Notes: generated by a model from the letters alone, not told the origin. Positions 1 to 8,724 are shown, counted from the first letter of the stretch. The stretch is DNA of 64,000 nucleotides from Solicola gregarius (GCF_025790165.1 NZ_CP094970.1:3038001-3102000), one strand, 5' to 3'. Translations and numbers: made by a program.

Positions 1-189
1 GCGCGCGTACGTGAGGCGATGAGCGCCCTGCTGGACAACGCGATCCGTGCGTACCCGGTCGCGCCCGAGGGCCAATGGTGGGCTCCCGCGGCGTACGGAG
101 GCACCGCGCCGACACCGGCAGAGGCGCAGCGGCTCGACCGGGAGGAGAAGCGCCGGCGCGCGGAACGCAAGGCGGCTTCGGCGACCTGA
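1..189 (+). CDS. C-terminal end of an unidentified protein (5' truncated by window edge)
   Basis: The reading frame is open from the first base to a TGA at 187-189, giving the last 62 residues of a protein whose start lies outside the window. The fragment has a Trp/Pro-rich stretch (EGQWWAPAAYGG) followed by a strongly charged tail rich in Arg, Lys and Glu, ending KAASAT. I do not recognise the family. Codon use is ordinary high-GC coding sequence, so a real gene end is likely. About 90 bp separate it from the next gene, which has its own promoter-like sequence. Confidence 0.55.
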   Translation, partial: ARVREAMSALLDNAIRAYPVAPEGQWWAPAAYGGTAPTPAEAQRLDREEKRRRAERKAASAT

Positions 190-216
190 CGATGCGTCTG
201 GCCCGGGTCACAGATA

Positions 217-245
217 GTGACATCCGCGCCGGCCACGGTTAGGGT
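217..245 (+). promoter_or_regulatory. Probable sigma-A type promoter of the SLC13 transporter gene
   Basis: GTGACA at 217-222 and TAGGGT at 240-245 are separated by 17 bp, the standard housekeeping spacing. The -10 fits the actinobacterial TANNNT pattern. A leader of about 30 nt follows, with an AGGAGG-like ribosome site just before the ATG at 281. This is a motif match by eye only. Confidence 0.4.
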
Positions 246-280
246 CCTGCTCGACCGGCTACACGCCTCGAGGAGGACCC

Positions 281-1855
281 ATGTCAGAGTCCAACCCGAT
301 CGGTCGCGCCGCGACGTACCGCACCTTCGACGAGGTGCAGGAGACGTTGAGTCCGGCCGAGCAACGCTTCGAGCGCGGCCGCCGCACGATCGGTCTGATC
401 GCCGGCCCCCTCGTGGGGATCGTCGTGTACCTCCTGTGCGCGCCGCTGGACGCGCCGCAGCAGCGCCTCGCCGGCATCCTCAGCTTCGTCATCATCTACT
501 GGATCTCCGAGGCGATTCCGATCCCGGTGACGTCGATGCTCGCGATGTGCCTGATCGTGGTGACGAACGTCGCGCCGGCGGACGACGTCTTCGCGCTGTT
601 CGGGAACTCGACGCTCTTCGTGTTCATCGGCGGGTTCATCATCGCGGAGTCGATGCGCAAACACGGGCTCGACCGGCGATTCGCGTTCGCGATGCTGAAG
701 CTGCCGTGGGTCGGCGACTCGACCGTTCGCATCATCGTCGTGTTCGGCGTCATCACCGCGTTGTTGAGCGGATTCGTGTCGAATACGGCGACCGCCGCGA
801 TGATGATGCCGATCGCTGCCGGCATGGTCGGGTTCCTGGCCAACCTCCTCGTCACCCAGTCGGGCGAGCATGCGGATCCCAACCGCTTGCGCTTCGCGAC
901 CGCGCTGATGCTCATGACCGCGTACGGCGCGAGCGTGGGCGGACTGCTCACGCCGGTCGGCAGCCCGCCGAACCTGATCGGCCGCGAGTTCATCGAGCAG
1001 AACACCGACGAGTCGATCCCGTTCTTCACCTGGATGGTGCTCGCGTTCCCGCTGGTCGTCCTGATGTTCCTTGCGCTGTGCTTCCTGCTCGTCCGGTTGA
1101 ACAAGCCCGAGGCCAAGCGGATCGAAGGCGTCGAGCAGTACGTACGCGACGAACACGCGAAGCTCGGCACGATGGGCGCCGGCGGGCGCAACACCCTGAT
1201 CGCGTTCGGTGTCGCGGTCGCCTTGTGGGTGTTCCCCGGCGTGGTCGCGTTGTTCACCGGCGGCGAGGGCGAGTTCTACGACGAGGTCGCCGCGCACCTC
1301 GACGAGGGTGCGGTCGCGATCATCGCCGCCAGTCTGTTGTTCGTGCTGCCGATCGACTGGTCGCGACGCAAGTTCACCATCACCTGGAACGACGCCGCCC
1401 GCATCGACTGGGGAACGATCCTGCTGTTCGGCTCGGGAATCGCGCTCGGCGGGCTGCTCGGCTCGACCGGGCTCGCGAAGACGATGGGTGACGAGATCAG
1501 CGACCTACTGGGAGTTTCGTCCCTGCTCGGCCTGACGATCCTCGCGACGGTGATCGCCGTGGTCATCAGCGAGACGACGAGCAACACGGCCAGCGTCGGC
1601 GTCGTCGTACCGATCATCATCCCGCTCGCCGACGCAGCCGGCGTCAACCCGGTGATCCCTGCCCTGGCCGCGGTCTTCGGTGCCTCGTTCGGCTTTATGC
1701 TGCCGGTGTCGACGCCGCCGAACGCGATCGTCTACGGCACCGGCATGGTGCCGATCACCAAGATGGTGCGCTCGGGCATCGTGTTCGACCTGGTCGGCAT
1801 CGTGATCATCGTCGCGGGCGTGATGGGCATGGCGACCCTGCTCGACCTCGGCTGA
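281..1855 (+). CDS. SLC13/DASS family anion (di/tricarboxylate or sulfate) transporter
   Basis: A 524-residue polytopic membrane protein of the divalent anion:sodium symporter family. The diagnostic pair of Ser-Asn-Thr motifs is present: SNTATAAMMM near residue 167 and SETTSNTASV near residue 430. Each is followed by its partner helix-break motif, GSPPNLIG near 227 and STPPNAIVYG near 476. In VcINDY these residues form the sodium- and carboxylate-binding sites, so active transport is expected. A hydrophilic N-terminus of about 35 residues precedes the first helix. The ATG at 281 has a strong purine-rich site just upstream. Substrate cannot be decided from sequence; C4-dicarboxylates are the commonest for this subgroup. 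Confidence 0.9.
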   Translation: MSESNPIGRAATYRTFDEVQETLSPAEQRFERGRRTIGLIAGPLVGIVVYLLCAPLDAPQQRLAGILSFVIIYWISEAIPIPVTSMLAMCLIVVTNVAPADDVFALFGNSTLFVFIGGFIIAESMRKHGLDRRFAFAMLKLPWVGDSTVRIIVVFGVITALLSGFVSNTATAAMMMPIAAGMVGFLANLLVTQSGEHADPNRLRFATALMLMTAYGASVGGLLTPVGSPPNLIGREFIEQNTDESIPFFTWMVLAFPLVVLMFLALCFLLVRLNKPEAKRIEGVEQYVRDEHAKLGTMGAGGRNTLIAFGVAVALWVFPGVVALFTGGEGEFYDEVAAHLDEGAVAIIAASLLFVLPIDWSRRKFTITWNDAARIDWGTILLFGSGIALGGLLGSTGLAKTMGDEISDLLGVSSLLGLTILATVIAVVISETTSNTASVGVVVPIIIPLADAAGVNPVIPALAAVFGASFGFMLPVSTPPNAIVYGTGMVPITKMVRSGIVFDLVGIVIIVAGVMGMATLLDLG

Positions 1856-1868
1856 CCCGGGGACTTCG

Positions 1869-1968
1869 CCCCGCGGATTACCATGGGCCCATGGTAATCC
1901 GCGCCGCTACCCAGCAAACTTGGTACGTAGCGGCGCAGTTTGCTATGGGCCCATGGTAATCCGCGGGG
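1869..1968. repeat. 100-bp composite inverted repeat with nested and interleaved arms
   Basis: Outer arms of 24 bp (1869-1892 and 1945-1968) are perfect reverse complements. The left arm belongs to a perfect 32-bp palindrome at 1872-1903 centred on GGGCCC. Inside lie two further arm pairs in crossed order: GCGCCGCTAC (1901-1910) with its complement at 1927-1936, and AGCAAACT (1913-1920) with its complement at 1937-1944. If transcribed, the crossed order would allow a pseudoknot. It fills the gap between the SLC13 gene and the DinB gene. Its TTACCATG/CATGGTAA core recurs in the element at 32231-32318. Confidence 0.85.
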
Positions 1969-1974
1969 TAAAGT
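1969..1974 (+). promoter_or_regulatory. -10 box of a probable leaderless transcript (DinB gene)
   Basis: TAAAGT ends six bases before the GTG start at 1981, placing the expected transcription start on the start codon. No Shine-Dalgarno sequence is visible. The same geometry occurs before guaB3, the semialdehyde dehydrogenase and guaA in this window. No good -35 is visible. Confidence 0.45.
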
Positions 1975-1980
1975 GAGCCG

Positions 1981-2496
1981 GTGCGATTTCTTCCGGAGCC
2001 GTCCGACCAGCTGAGCGATCCGGCCGAGCTGTTGCCGGCGTACCTCGACTTCTACCGTTCGACCCTGCTGGCCAAGCTCGACGGGCTGTCCGACGACGAC
2101 CTACGCCGCAGCATCCTGCCGTCGGGCTGGACGCCGCTGGAGCTGCTCAAGCACCTTACGTACGTTGAGCGGCGCTGGCTGGTGTGGGGATTCGAGGCAG
2201 AGCCGGTCGACGCGCCGTGGGGTGACCACGACCCCGACACCGAACGCTGGCACGTCGACGCCGACGAGACCCTTCACGGGTTACGCGCCGAGTTCCTCGA
2301 CCAGTGCGAACGTTCCCGGTCGATCGTCGCCGCTGCCGACCTCGGCGACCGGGCGAGTGTCGGTGGGCGATTCGCAACCGTCGACGAGGCGCCGTACCTG
2401 AGCTGGATCCTGTTCCATCTCGTGCAGGAGTACGCCCGCCACGTCGGTCACCTCGACGTCGTACGCGAGCTGCTGGACGGCTCGACGGGGGAGTGA
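1981..2496 (+). CDS. DinB/DUF664 family protein
   Basis: 171 residues with the four-helix DinB-like fold pattern: PAYLDFYRSTLLAKLDGLSDDDL, then GWTPLELLKHLTYVERRW and a C-terminal LVQEYARHVGHLDVVREL. The three metal-ligand histidines typical of the superfamily fall in LKHL, ILFHL and RHVGHLD. Members are thiol transferases (mycothiol- or bacillithiol-dependent) or uncharacterised; the exact reaction is unknown here. The GTG start follows a -10 box directly, suggesting leaderless translation. The 3' end overlaps the convergent membrane-protein gene by 49 bp. A second family member lies at 8224-8724. Confidence 0.8.
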   Translation: MRFLPEPSDQLSDPAELLPAYLDFYRSTLLAKLDGLSDDDLRRSILPSGWTPLELLKHLTYVERRWLVWGFEAEPVDAPWGDHDPDTERWHVDADETLHGLRAEFLDQCERSRSIVAAADLGDRASVGGRFATVDEAPYLSWILFHLVQEYARHVGHLDVVRELLDGSTGE

Positions 2497-3380
2497 GTCT
2501 CTTCACCAGAGGCATTGCTGCGCATCACCAGGCGTACCGAGACGACGAGTGCGAGGCCGGTCGCCACCACGAACGGCACCAGCCAGTCGGCGGGCGCGTT
2601 CGTCGGTTTCGCCGCCAGGACGAACACGTCCCAAGCGGGTCCGAGGCTGTCGGAAACGGTGGCAGGCGGACTGAGCATGACGCCCAGGTAACCCGCGGCC
2701 ACGAGCGCCGGGGCCACGATCCAGGCGAGCACAACCGCTGCCGGCCACGCGAGCAGCCGTACGTAGGGGCGGACGCCGATCACCACCAGCCCGAATGCCA
2801 GCAGCGCCGCACCCGCGTACCCGATCGCCTTCGACACGAGTTCGGATTGGCTGTACGGGTCGATGCTGAACACCACGTAGCTCAGCCATGGCGATAACGC
2901 GCCGGCGAGCCCGCACAGTGCGATGCCTAGCGGAACCCGTCCGAAGTATCCGCCGGCACCGAACAGCCAACCGAGCAGGGTCGCGCCGGACGCAGTTGCC
3001 ATCAACGCGGCGAGCACCGAGGCATCGCCGTCGTTGCCGAGTTCGGCGTTGCCCAGGACCGAGGTCGACCAGATGCCGGCGACGAGCACGGCGCACGCGA
3101 GGCCGGCGAACGACGCGGCGAGCGTCGTAGCCGATCGTCCGTCCGAGAGCAACGTGAGCAGGCCTGCGCAAGCACCGCCGCCGACGCCGCCGAGTACGAG
3201 AAGCGCGAGCTGGTCGGTCAGCAGCGGTAGCGCGACCATCTGGTCTGCGACAGAGTACGCGTCGGCACCGGTGACGTCATCGGCGGCACCGCCGATCAGC
3301 CACGGCAGGTAGCCGACGATCCACCAGACGAGTGCCGACGCGGGCGCGATGACCGGTACTGGAACAACGGGTTTGCGCAT
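2448..3380 (-). CDS. Multi-pass membrane protein of unknown function
   Basis: 310 residues with about eight hydrophobic segments rich in Ala, Leu, Gly and Val, and a hydrophilic Ser/Thr-rich C-terminal tail. No transporter or enzyme signature is evident. The ATG at 3380 is preceded on its strand by GGGAG at good spacing. The C-terminal 16 codons are antisense to the last codons of the DinB gene. That overlap makes the tail unusual but does not argue against the gene, because the upstream hydrophobic frame is clearly coding. Confidence 0.7.
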   Translation of the reverse strand: MRKPVVPVPVIAPASALVWWIVGYLPWLIGGAADDVTGADAYSVADQMVALPLLTDQLALLVLGGVGGGACAGLLTLLSDGRSATTLAASFAGLACAVLVAGIWSTSVLGNAELGNDGDASVLAALMATASGATLLGWLFGAGGYFGRVPLGIALCGLAGALSPWLSYVVFSIDPYSQSELVSKAIGYAGAALLAFGLVVIGVRPYVRLLAWPAAVVLAWIVAPALVAAGYLGVMLSPPATVSDSLGPAWDVFVLAAKPTNAPADWLVPFVVATGLALVVSVRLVMRSNASGEETHSPVEPSSSSRTTSR

Positions 3381-3458
3381 TGTCTCCCTCTCGTACGGAG
3401 CCTTCGCGATCAGCCTGCGGCAATGCGCCCGTCCGCGTCATGAGTACCGGCACTCAGC

Positions 3459-4442
3459 TCAAGGTGCGTAGGTCGTGTACGAGAAGCGGTGCGCGGGATC
3501 GTTGATCGAGTCGAGCGCGGCCAGGTCCGCTGCGGTCGGCTCCCAGGCGCCGGCGCGTACGTTCGCGTCGACCTGTTCCGGTCGGGTCGCGCCCGCGATC
3601 ACGCTCCCCACGGTCGGCTGCGCGGCCAACCCGCCGATCGCGACGTCGAGGATGCCGATGCCGCGCTCGTTCGCGTACGCCTCGAGCGCCTCGACGCGGT
3701 CGAAATCGGCGCTGTCGAGCCGGTGGCTCTGCCGCTCGAGCCCGAGCCGCGAACCCGTCGGGGCGGCCTCACCGCGGCCGTACTTGCCCGTGAGGAGCCC
3801 GTACGCGAGCGGGAAGTACGGCAGCACGCTCACGCCGATCTGCTCGGCGGCGGGTACGAGTTCGAGCTCGGCCGTGCGGTTGTACAGCGAGTACTCGTTC
3901 TGCGCCGAGATGAACCGCTGTGCGCCGGCCGTACGTGCGGCCCAGTCGGCGTCGATCAGCTGCCACGCGGTGAAGTTGGAGCAACCGAGATAGCGGACCT
4001 TGCCCTCCGCGACGAAGTCGCTCATGGCCTCGAGCGTCTCCTCGATCGGCGTCACGAGATCGGGTGTGTGCAGCTGGTAGAGATCGATGTGGTCGGTGCC
4101 GAGTCGGCGCAGGCTCGCCTCGACGGCGCGGCGTGCGTACCGGCGCGATGCGCGCGCGCCCCAGTCGGGCCCGTTGGCGCCCTGCATGTCCATGCCGAAC
4201 TTCGTCGCCACCACGACATCGTCGCGGCGGGAGCCGAGCGCCTTGCCGAGCATGGTCTCGCTCTGGCCGATCCCGTACGTGTCGGCGGTGTCGAACAGCG
4301 TGATGCCTGCGTCGATCGCCGCGTCGACGACGGCGTTCGTCTGTGCCTGGTCGATCCGGTCGCCGAACGCGTTGCATCCGACACCGACCACCGACACCAT
4401 CAGGCCACTGTCGCCCAGCGGGCGGTAACGCATCTCAGTCAT
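3459..4442 (-). CDS. Aldo/keto reductase
   Basis: 327 residues forming an NADPH-dependent AKR barrel. The catalytic tetrad is visible: Asp in TLFDTADTYG, Tyr in the same segment, Lys in VVATKFG and His in LYQLHTPD. The cofactor-site segment SVIAGATRPEQVDAN is near the C-terminus. It resembles the YghZ/perakine-reductase-like group of general stress aldehyde reductases; the natural substrate is unknown. Two candidate starts exist, MTEM at 4442 and MRYRPLG at 4433; the latter matches the usual family N-terminus. It diverges from the NmrA-like gene, sharing a 137-bp promoter region. Confidence 0.85.
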   Translation of the reverse strand: MTEMRYRPLGDSGLMVSVVGVGCNAFGDRIDQAQTNAVVDAAIDAGITLFDTADTYGIGQSETMLGKALGSRRDDVVVATKFGMDMQGANGPDWGARASRRYARRAVEASLRRLGTDHIDLYQLHTPDLVTPIEETLEAMSDFVAEGKVRYLGCSNFTAWQLIDADWAARTAGAQRFISAQNEYSLYNRTAELELVPAAEQIGVSVLPYFPLAYGLLTGKYGRGEAAPTGSRLGLERQSHRLDSADFDRVEALEAYANERGIGILDVAIGGLAAQPTVGSVIAGATRPEQVDANVRAGAWEPTAADLAALDSINDPAHRFSYTTYAP

Positions 4443-4508
4443 GCGCCGAGCCTATGCGGCCGGTGCAGGTACGACGCGCACCCGGTACTCGAGTGAGCCA
4501 GCACACCA

Positions 4509-4539
4509 TTGACCTGAACCAAAGTTGAGTTTCTAGGTT
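4509..4539 (+). promoter_or_regulatory. Promoter of the NmrA-like gene with repeated TTGA words
   Basis: TTGACC at 4509-4514 and TAGGTT at 4534-4539 are 19 bp apart, slightly long for a sigma-A promoter. Within the spacer, TTGAGT repeats the first hexamer, and GAACC/AGGTT half-sites flank it. This is compatible with a MarR/HxlR-type operator, but no regulator gene is adjacent. Confidence 0.35.
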
Positions 4540-4579
4540 GGGCGCGAACCATCCATCCAGCACGAGAGCGGAGACATAC

Positions 4580-5431
4580 ATGCCGGAGCAGACGATCCTC
4601 GTCACGGGCGCGACCGGAACCATGGGCGGAGCGGTCGCCCGCCAGCTCGCCGGTACGGGTACCCGGGTACGAGCGTTGGTGCGCGATCCCGATACCGCGA
4701 CGCTTCCCGAGGGTGTCACAACCGTGCAGGGTGACCTGTCGAAGCCCGGTGGGCTCGAGCCGGCACTGGTCGGCGTCGACGCGGTCTTCCTGATGTGGCC
4801 GTTCCTGCGCTCTGCCGGCGCGGGCGACGTACTCGACGTGATTGCCCGACATGCCCGGCGAGTCGTCTACCTGTCGGCCAAGGGCGCGCGGCCCGATGTC
4901 GTCGACGACGACAATCCGATCCTGCGCTTCCACGGAGAGCTCGAGACGGCGGTGGAGCGGAGCGGTCTCGAGTGGGTGATGCTGCGACCGGCCAGCTTCG
5001 CCAGCAACACATTGGGCTGGGGGCCGCAGTTCCGTACGGGCGTCGTACGTGCGCCGTTCGCGTCGCAACCGCGCGCGATGGTCCACGAGGCAGACGTCGC
5101 CGCGGTCGCCGTGCGTGCCTTGCTGGATGACGACCTCGTCGGCACCCGGCCGGTGCTGACCGGACCCGAGTCGCTGACGACCGCCGAACAGGTTTCGGTG
5201 ATCGCCGAGCAGTTGGGTGTCGCCGTGCGGTACGAGGAGATCGCGACGGAGGTCGCCGCGTCGAACGCCCGCGCGGCCGGGATACCGGACGACCTGGTCA
5301 ACGCATTGTTCTCGACCGACCGGGAGTTCGAGCCGCAGGACACGACCTCCGACGTCGAGGCGATCACCGGACGTCGATCGAGATCGTTGCGAGATTGGGC
5401 CCGCGACCACGCCGAGGTGTTCGTCGGCTGA
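4580..5431 (+). CDS. NAD(P)-binding NmrA/azoreductase-like protein
   Basis: 283 residues with an N-terminal Rossmann motif TGATGTMGGAVARQL (residues 8-22) and the atypical short-chain dehydrogenase layout of NmrA/HSCARG proteins. The classical YxxxK catalytic pair is not evident, as expected for redox-sensing or NAD(P)H:quinone-type members. The segment RPASFASNTLGW around residues 140-150 is typical. It may act as a dinucleotide-dependent reductase or a redox sensor. The ATG at 4580 was chosen because the Rossmann strand begins immediately after it and GAG-rich sequence precedes it. Confidence 0.8.
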   Translation: MPEQTILVTGATGTMGGAVARQLAGTGTRVRALVRDPDTATLPEGVTTVQGDLSKPGGLEPALVGVDAVFLMWPFLRSAGAGDVLDVIARHARRVVYLSAKGARPDVVDDDNPILRFHGELETAVERSGLEWVMLRPASFASNTLGWGPQFRTGVVRAPFASQPRAMVHEADVAAVAVRALLDDDLVGTRPVLTGPESLTTAEQVSVIAEQLGVAVRYEEIATEVAASNARAAGIPDDLVNALFSTDREFEPQDTTSDVEAITGRRSRSLRDWARDHAEVFVG

Positions 5432-5437
5432 TCGGCG

Positions 5438-6379
5438 TCAGGCCGCCTCGGACGTAGTGGCCACGCGCCGGCGCATCGCCCTTCGTACCAGCAGGACCGC
5501 CGCCGCGACCGGGATGGCGAGAACCAATGCGAACGGCAGGACGGCGCCGATGACCGTCGCGAGGCCGGTCCACGCCTTCTGCAGACCCGACCAGCCGGCG
5601 CCCAGGCCAGCCAGGAAGCCCGCCTCATCCTCGTCGACGGGCTTGGGCTTCGGCGCCGATGCTGCCGGTCGGATCGACACGTCGACGGTGGCGGTGGTCG
5701 TACGCTCCTCGAGCGACTTCTGCTGCGCCTGCAACGACTCCAGGTCGGCCTCGCGCTCGCCGAGGACGGACTCCAGCCGGATCACGTCGCCGAGGCGCTC
5801 CGCGCGGCCGAGCAGTAGGCGGATGCGGCGCAGGCTCGACTTCGCGTTCTCGACCCGGCTGTCGACGTCGACGACCTTCTCGGTGACGTCCTGCGCCGAC
5901 TGCTCGCGCGAGACGACGCTGCCGGCGCCCGCCGACGAGGCCATCGCTTCGTCGAACGAGTCGGTGGGGACGACCAGCTGAAGGTGCACCCGTGCGAGGT
6001 CGCCGTCGTTGCCCGTCGTCGATTGCTCGTCTGCCACATATCCGCCGACGCCCTCGATCTCGTCGATCACCGAGTCGCGCGCGGCGGCGACGTCCTTGCT
6101 GGTCAGGTCGAGGCTGCCGCGGCGTTCGATCGCGCGGTCCTCGAGTGCGATCGTCGAGACGTCGTTCGACGCCCCATCGGCGCCGGCATCGGCGTCTCGG
6201 GCAGCGGACTCGTCGGAACCGCGCTCCTGCTGGGCGCCGCCCTCGAGGGCCGAGTCGCCGGCCGCGCTCGAACCGCCGTCGCCGTCCTCGCTGCTCGAGC
6301 ATGCCGCGAGCCCGAACAGTGCCGCGCACACCAGCGCGGCGGCGCGTACCACTACCTGTCGATGAACCCTGCCCGCCAT
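5438..6379 (-). CDS. DUF4349 lipoprotein
   Basis: 313 residues. The N-terminus has a lipoprotein signal ending in LAACS near residue 26. An Asp/Ser/Gly-rich linker follows, then the DUF4349 core (RGSLDLTSKDVAAARDSV through VSREQSAQDVTEKVVDVDSRVENAKSSL). Next come a coiled-coil stretch (LESVLGEREADLESLQAQQKSLEER) and a C-terminal transmembrane helix with a basic cytoplasmic end. So the protein would be lipid-anchored at one end and membrane-spanning at the other. Function of DUF4349 is unknown; envelope association is the only safe statement. It ends six bases from the convergent NmrA-like gene. ATG at 6379 follows GGGGAG. Confidence 0.85.
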   Translation of the reverse strand: MAGRVHRQVVVRAAALVCAALFGLAACSSSEDGDGGSSAAGDSALEGGAQQERGSDESAARDADAGADGASNDVSTIALEDRAIERRGSLDLTSKDVAAARDSVIDEIEGVGGYVADEQSTTGNDGDLARVHLQLVVPTDSFDEAMASSAGAGSVVSREQSAQDVTEKVVDVDSRVENAKSSLRRIRLLLGRAERLGDVIRLESVLGEREADLESLQAQQKSLEERTTTATVDVSIRPAASAPKPKPVDEDEAGFLAGLGAGWSGLQKAWTGLATVIGAVLPFALVLAIPVAAAVLLVRRAMRRRVATTSEAA

Positions 6380-6528
6380 GACCGCTCCCCAATCGGATCG
6401 TTCGATTGTGAATCGGACGCACGGGGTCGGTGGTCGGTTCCGGTGAGTCGAGCGCCACATGGCGTGCCGGAACGCTGCGTACGGTGCGCTCGTTCGTCCA
6501 GGCGTTGGGTACGCGAGCAAGGAGTGGG

Positions 6529-6966
6529 ATGTCCGACCGTTCGAGGCGCTACGACATCGCGTTGGTCGTCGTACGCGTGGTGCTCGGCCTCGTGTTCGTC
6601 ATGCACGGCTGGCAGAAGTACGACACGTACACGATCGACGGTGTCGAGTCGATGTTCGACGGGATGGGCGTGCCGTTCGCGTACCCTTCCGCAGTCGCTG
6701 TGACGATGCTCGAGCTGGCAGGTGGGGTGGCGCTCGTCATCGGCGTTCTCACCCGACCGATCGCCGTGCTGTTCGCGCTGAACATGGCCGGTGCGCTCTA
6801 CTTCGCGCACTGGGACGCCGGGTTCTATGCGACCAACGGCGGCTACGAGCTGGTGCTCGTGCTCGGCGTGCTGAGCGCGATGTTCGCGACCGTCGGCGCA
6901 GGGCGGTACAGCGTCGACCGCTGGCTCGAGAACGGTCGTACGCGAGTCTCCTCGATGGCCGGGTGA
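6529..6966 (+). CDS. DoxX family membrane protein
   Basis: 145 residues with four hydrophobic helices. The DoxX signature RVVLGLVFVMHGWQKY is near the N-terminus, followed by MLELAGGVALVIGVLTRPIA and MAGALYFAHW. DoxX proteins are small inner-membrane subunits linked to thiosulfate/quinone chemistry or, in mycobacteria, to a superoxide-detoxifying membrane complex. No partner is adjacent here. AAGGAGTGGG lies directly upstream of the ATG. The 3' end is 12 bp from the convergent SDR gene. Confidence 0.85.
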   Translation: MSDRSRRYDIALVVVRVVLGLVFVMHGWQKYDTYTIDGVESMFDGMGVPFAYPSAVAVTMLELAGGVALVIGVLTRPIAVLFALNMAGALYFAHWDAGFYATNGGYELVLVLGVLSAMFATVGAGRYSVDRWLENGRTRVSSMAG

Positions 6967-6978
6967 CGTCCGGCGTGG

Positions 6979-7752
6979 TCACCGGAACCGCGGCGTGCCG
7001 GCGAGTCGTCCACCGTCGATCGTGAGGACGCTGCCCGTGACGAACTCCGAGTCGTCGCCGCACAACCACAACGTGGCGGCAGCGACCTCGTCCGGCCGTC
7101 CGATGCGTCCCACGGGTACTGCCGCGGCGACCCCCGCTTGTGCATCCGCACCTGCGCGCTCGAGCTGCTCGGTGAGGATCGGGCCTGGCGCGAGCGCGTT
7201 CACCCGTATCCCCTCGGCGGCGTAGTCGAGGGCGGCGGTCTTCGTCATGCCGATCATCGCGTGCTTCGCAGTGACGTAGTCGGCGAGGCCGCTCACCGCC
7301 TGCAGGCAGGCGGTCGAAGCGATGTTCACGATGGAGCCGCCGCCGCTGTCGAGCATCGCGCGGATCTCGTACGTCAGCGACAGGAACAGGCCCCGCACTC
7401 CGACCGCGAGCGCGGTGTCGAACTCTTCGGTCGTCAGCTCGGCGAGTGGTCTCGGTCGGCCGGTGTGCGCCGCGGCAGCATTCGCGGCGAAGTCCAGGCG
7501 TCCGTACGTACGCATCGTGGTGTCGAGGAGTTGCGCGACGGCGTCGTCGGCCGCGACATCGGTCGGCACGACGAGTGCCTTTCCGCCACGGCCCTCGATC
7601 TCGTCGCGGACGCCCTCGAGCGCGTGCACGTCGCGCGCGGCGAGGACGACACCGGCGCCCGCCGCGGCGAACGCCCGCGCGGTTTCCGCGCCGATCCCCT
7701 TGCTGGCGCCGGTCACCAGCGCGACGCGGCCCGCCAGTTCGGGCGCGCTCAC
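6979..7752 (-). CDS. Short-chain dehydrogenase/reductase
   Basis: 257 residues, classical SDR. The cofactor motif TGASKGIG is near residue 14, the catalytic Ser lies in NIASTACL and the active-site pair is YVTAK. The C-terminal end GSVLTIDGG is typical of the FabG-like group. The usual NNAG structural motif reads ANAAAAH, a mild departure. Substrate unknown. The GTG start at 7752 overlaps the stop of the upstream SnoaL-like gene (GTGA), so the two are co-translated and probably act on related substrates. Confidence 0.85.
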   Translation of the reverse strand: MSAPELAGRVALVTGASKGIGAETARAFAAAGAGVVLAARDVHALEGVRDEIEGRGGKALVVPTDVAADDAVAQLLDTTMRTYGRLDFAANAAAAHTGRPRPLAELTTEEFDTALAVGVRGLFLSLTYEIRAMLDSGGGSIVNIASTACLQAVSGLADYVTAKHAMIGMTKTAALDYAAEGIRVNALAPGPILTEQLERAGADAQAGVAAAVPVGRIGRPDEVAAATLWLCGDDSEFVTGSVLTIDGGRLAGTPRFR

Positions 7753-8129
7753 TGAGGAGGCGCCATGATCGGCGACAGGTGCATACTCGCGAGCTGCCAC
7801 CGGCCGGCGTCGCGTACGAGCACGTGCGTGGACCGGAACCGACCGTTGTTCGCCTGCCCGTGGTACGCCGCCTCCTGGTCGTGCACTCCGACCACGACCG
7901 CAGTGTCGGCGTAGACCCGGGCCGTGGTGTCGACCCAGTTCAACGACGACGTCACGAGGTCGCCGTTGCGGTAGCGGTCGAGCCACTGCGTCCGGTCGAG
8001 GATGAATCCCAGCGGGCCGACCAGCAGGAAGTCGTCGACCACCATGCCTGCCAACGTGTCGACGTCCGCAGCCTGTTCGGCCGCCGCCCAACGCTGCCCG
8101 AAATCCTCTATGTCGCCTATGTCGCTCAT
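7749..8129 (-). CDS. SnoaL/NTF2-like (DUF4440-type) protein
   Basis: 126 residues with the NTF2-like cone-fold pattern: an N-terminal helical FGQRWAAAEQAADVDTLAGMV, then DDFLLVGPLG, RYRNGDL and a C-terminal VRDAGRWQLASMHLSP. The last is the hallmark end of ketosteroid-isomerase-like proteins. Such proteins are small isomerases, cyclases or ligand-binding partners. It is first in a two-gene unit with the SDR, coupled by a 4-bp overlap. Start ATG at 8129. Confidence 0.8.
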   Translation of the reverse strand: MSDIGDIEDFGQRWAAAEQAADVDTLAGMVVDDFLLVGPLGFILDRTQWLDRYRNGDLVTSSLNWVDTTARVYADTAVVVGVHDQEAAYHGQANNGRFRSTHVLVRDAGRWQLASMHLSPIMAPPQ

Positions 8130-8223
8130 CTCGGCTCCCCGTCACGACAAGGACGCATGCGGATCATGCGTCGCCTCGTGAACTATTATCCGGTGTAACC
8201 GAATTCGCCGTTCTTCGCAACCC

Positions 8224-8724
8224 TCAGGCGCCCGTGGACCCGTCGGCCAGCTCGCGCAGGATGTCGAGATGCCCGTTGTGGCGCGCGGTCTCCTCGACCA
8301 GGTGGTTGAGGATCCAGCGCAGGTTCGGATGGAAGTCGCGCAGGGCCTCGACGCTGAGGGTGTCGAGGTCGACGTCGGCGACGAGTTCGTCGCAGCGCTT
8401 CGTCTGCTCGCGATAGGCGGCGATCACCTCGTCGGCGGTCATCGACAGGGCCTCGGTCATCTCGCCGTCGGGGTCCTCCTCGGTCCAGGGGCCGAGGTCT
8501 TCACCGCCCAGGAACCTCGTCTCGATCCAGTCGAACTCGACCCAGCGCAGGTGGTTGAGCAGCGATGCGGGATTCGTCAGTGGCGACGTCGGCACCGGTG
8601 CGGCCACGACGAGCTCGTCGCTGAGGCCCGCGACCTTCTCGATTGCCGTCTCGCGGACGTACGCGAGCATGGTCTGCAGGATGGAGCGCTCGTCGAGCGC
8701 CGGCGGAGTGTCGGTACGTGTCAT
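8224..8724 (-). CDS. DinB/DUF664 family protein
   Basis: 166 residues. It carries the DUF664 pattern [20 protein letters not shown] in the middle and [22 protein letters not shown] at the C-terminus. These supply the three histidines of the DinB metal site. It is a paralogue of the 1981-2496 protein; both end in a LREL/VREL-D-GSTG tail. Mycothiol-dependent S-transferase activity is known for some actinobacterial members but cannot be assigned here. The start at 8724 was chosen because it gives the usual family N-terminus; the frame continues open upstream into element 8744-8905. Confidence 0.85.
   Translation of the reverse strand: MTRTDTPPALDERSILQTMLAYVRETAIEKVAGLSDELVVAAPVPTSPLTNPASLLNHLRWVEFDWIETRFLGGEDLGPWTEEDPDGEMTEALSMTADEVIAAYREQTKRCDELVADVDLDTLSVEALRDFHPNLRWILNHLVEETARHNGHLDILRELADGSTGA

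Noticed and set aside
2448-2496. Misplaced end of either DinB or the membrane-protein gene
   Set aside because: Both frames have good support up to their stops; a short convergent overlap is the simplest reading.
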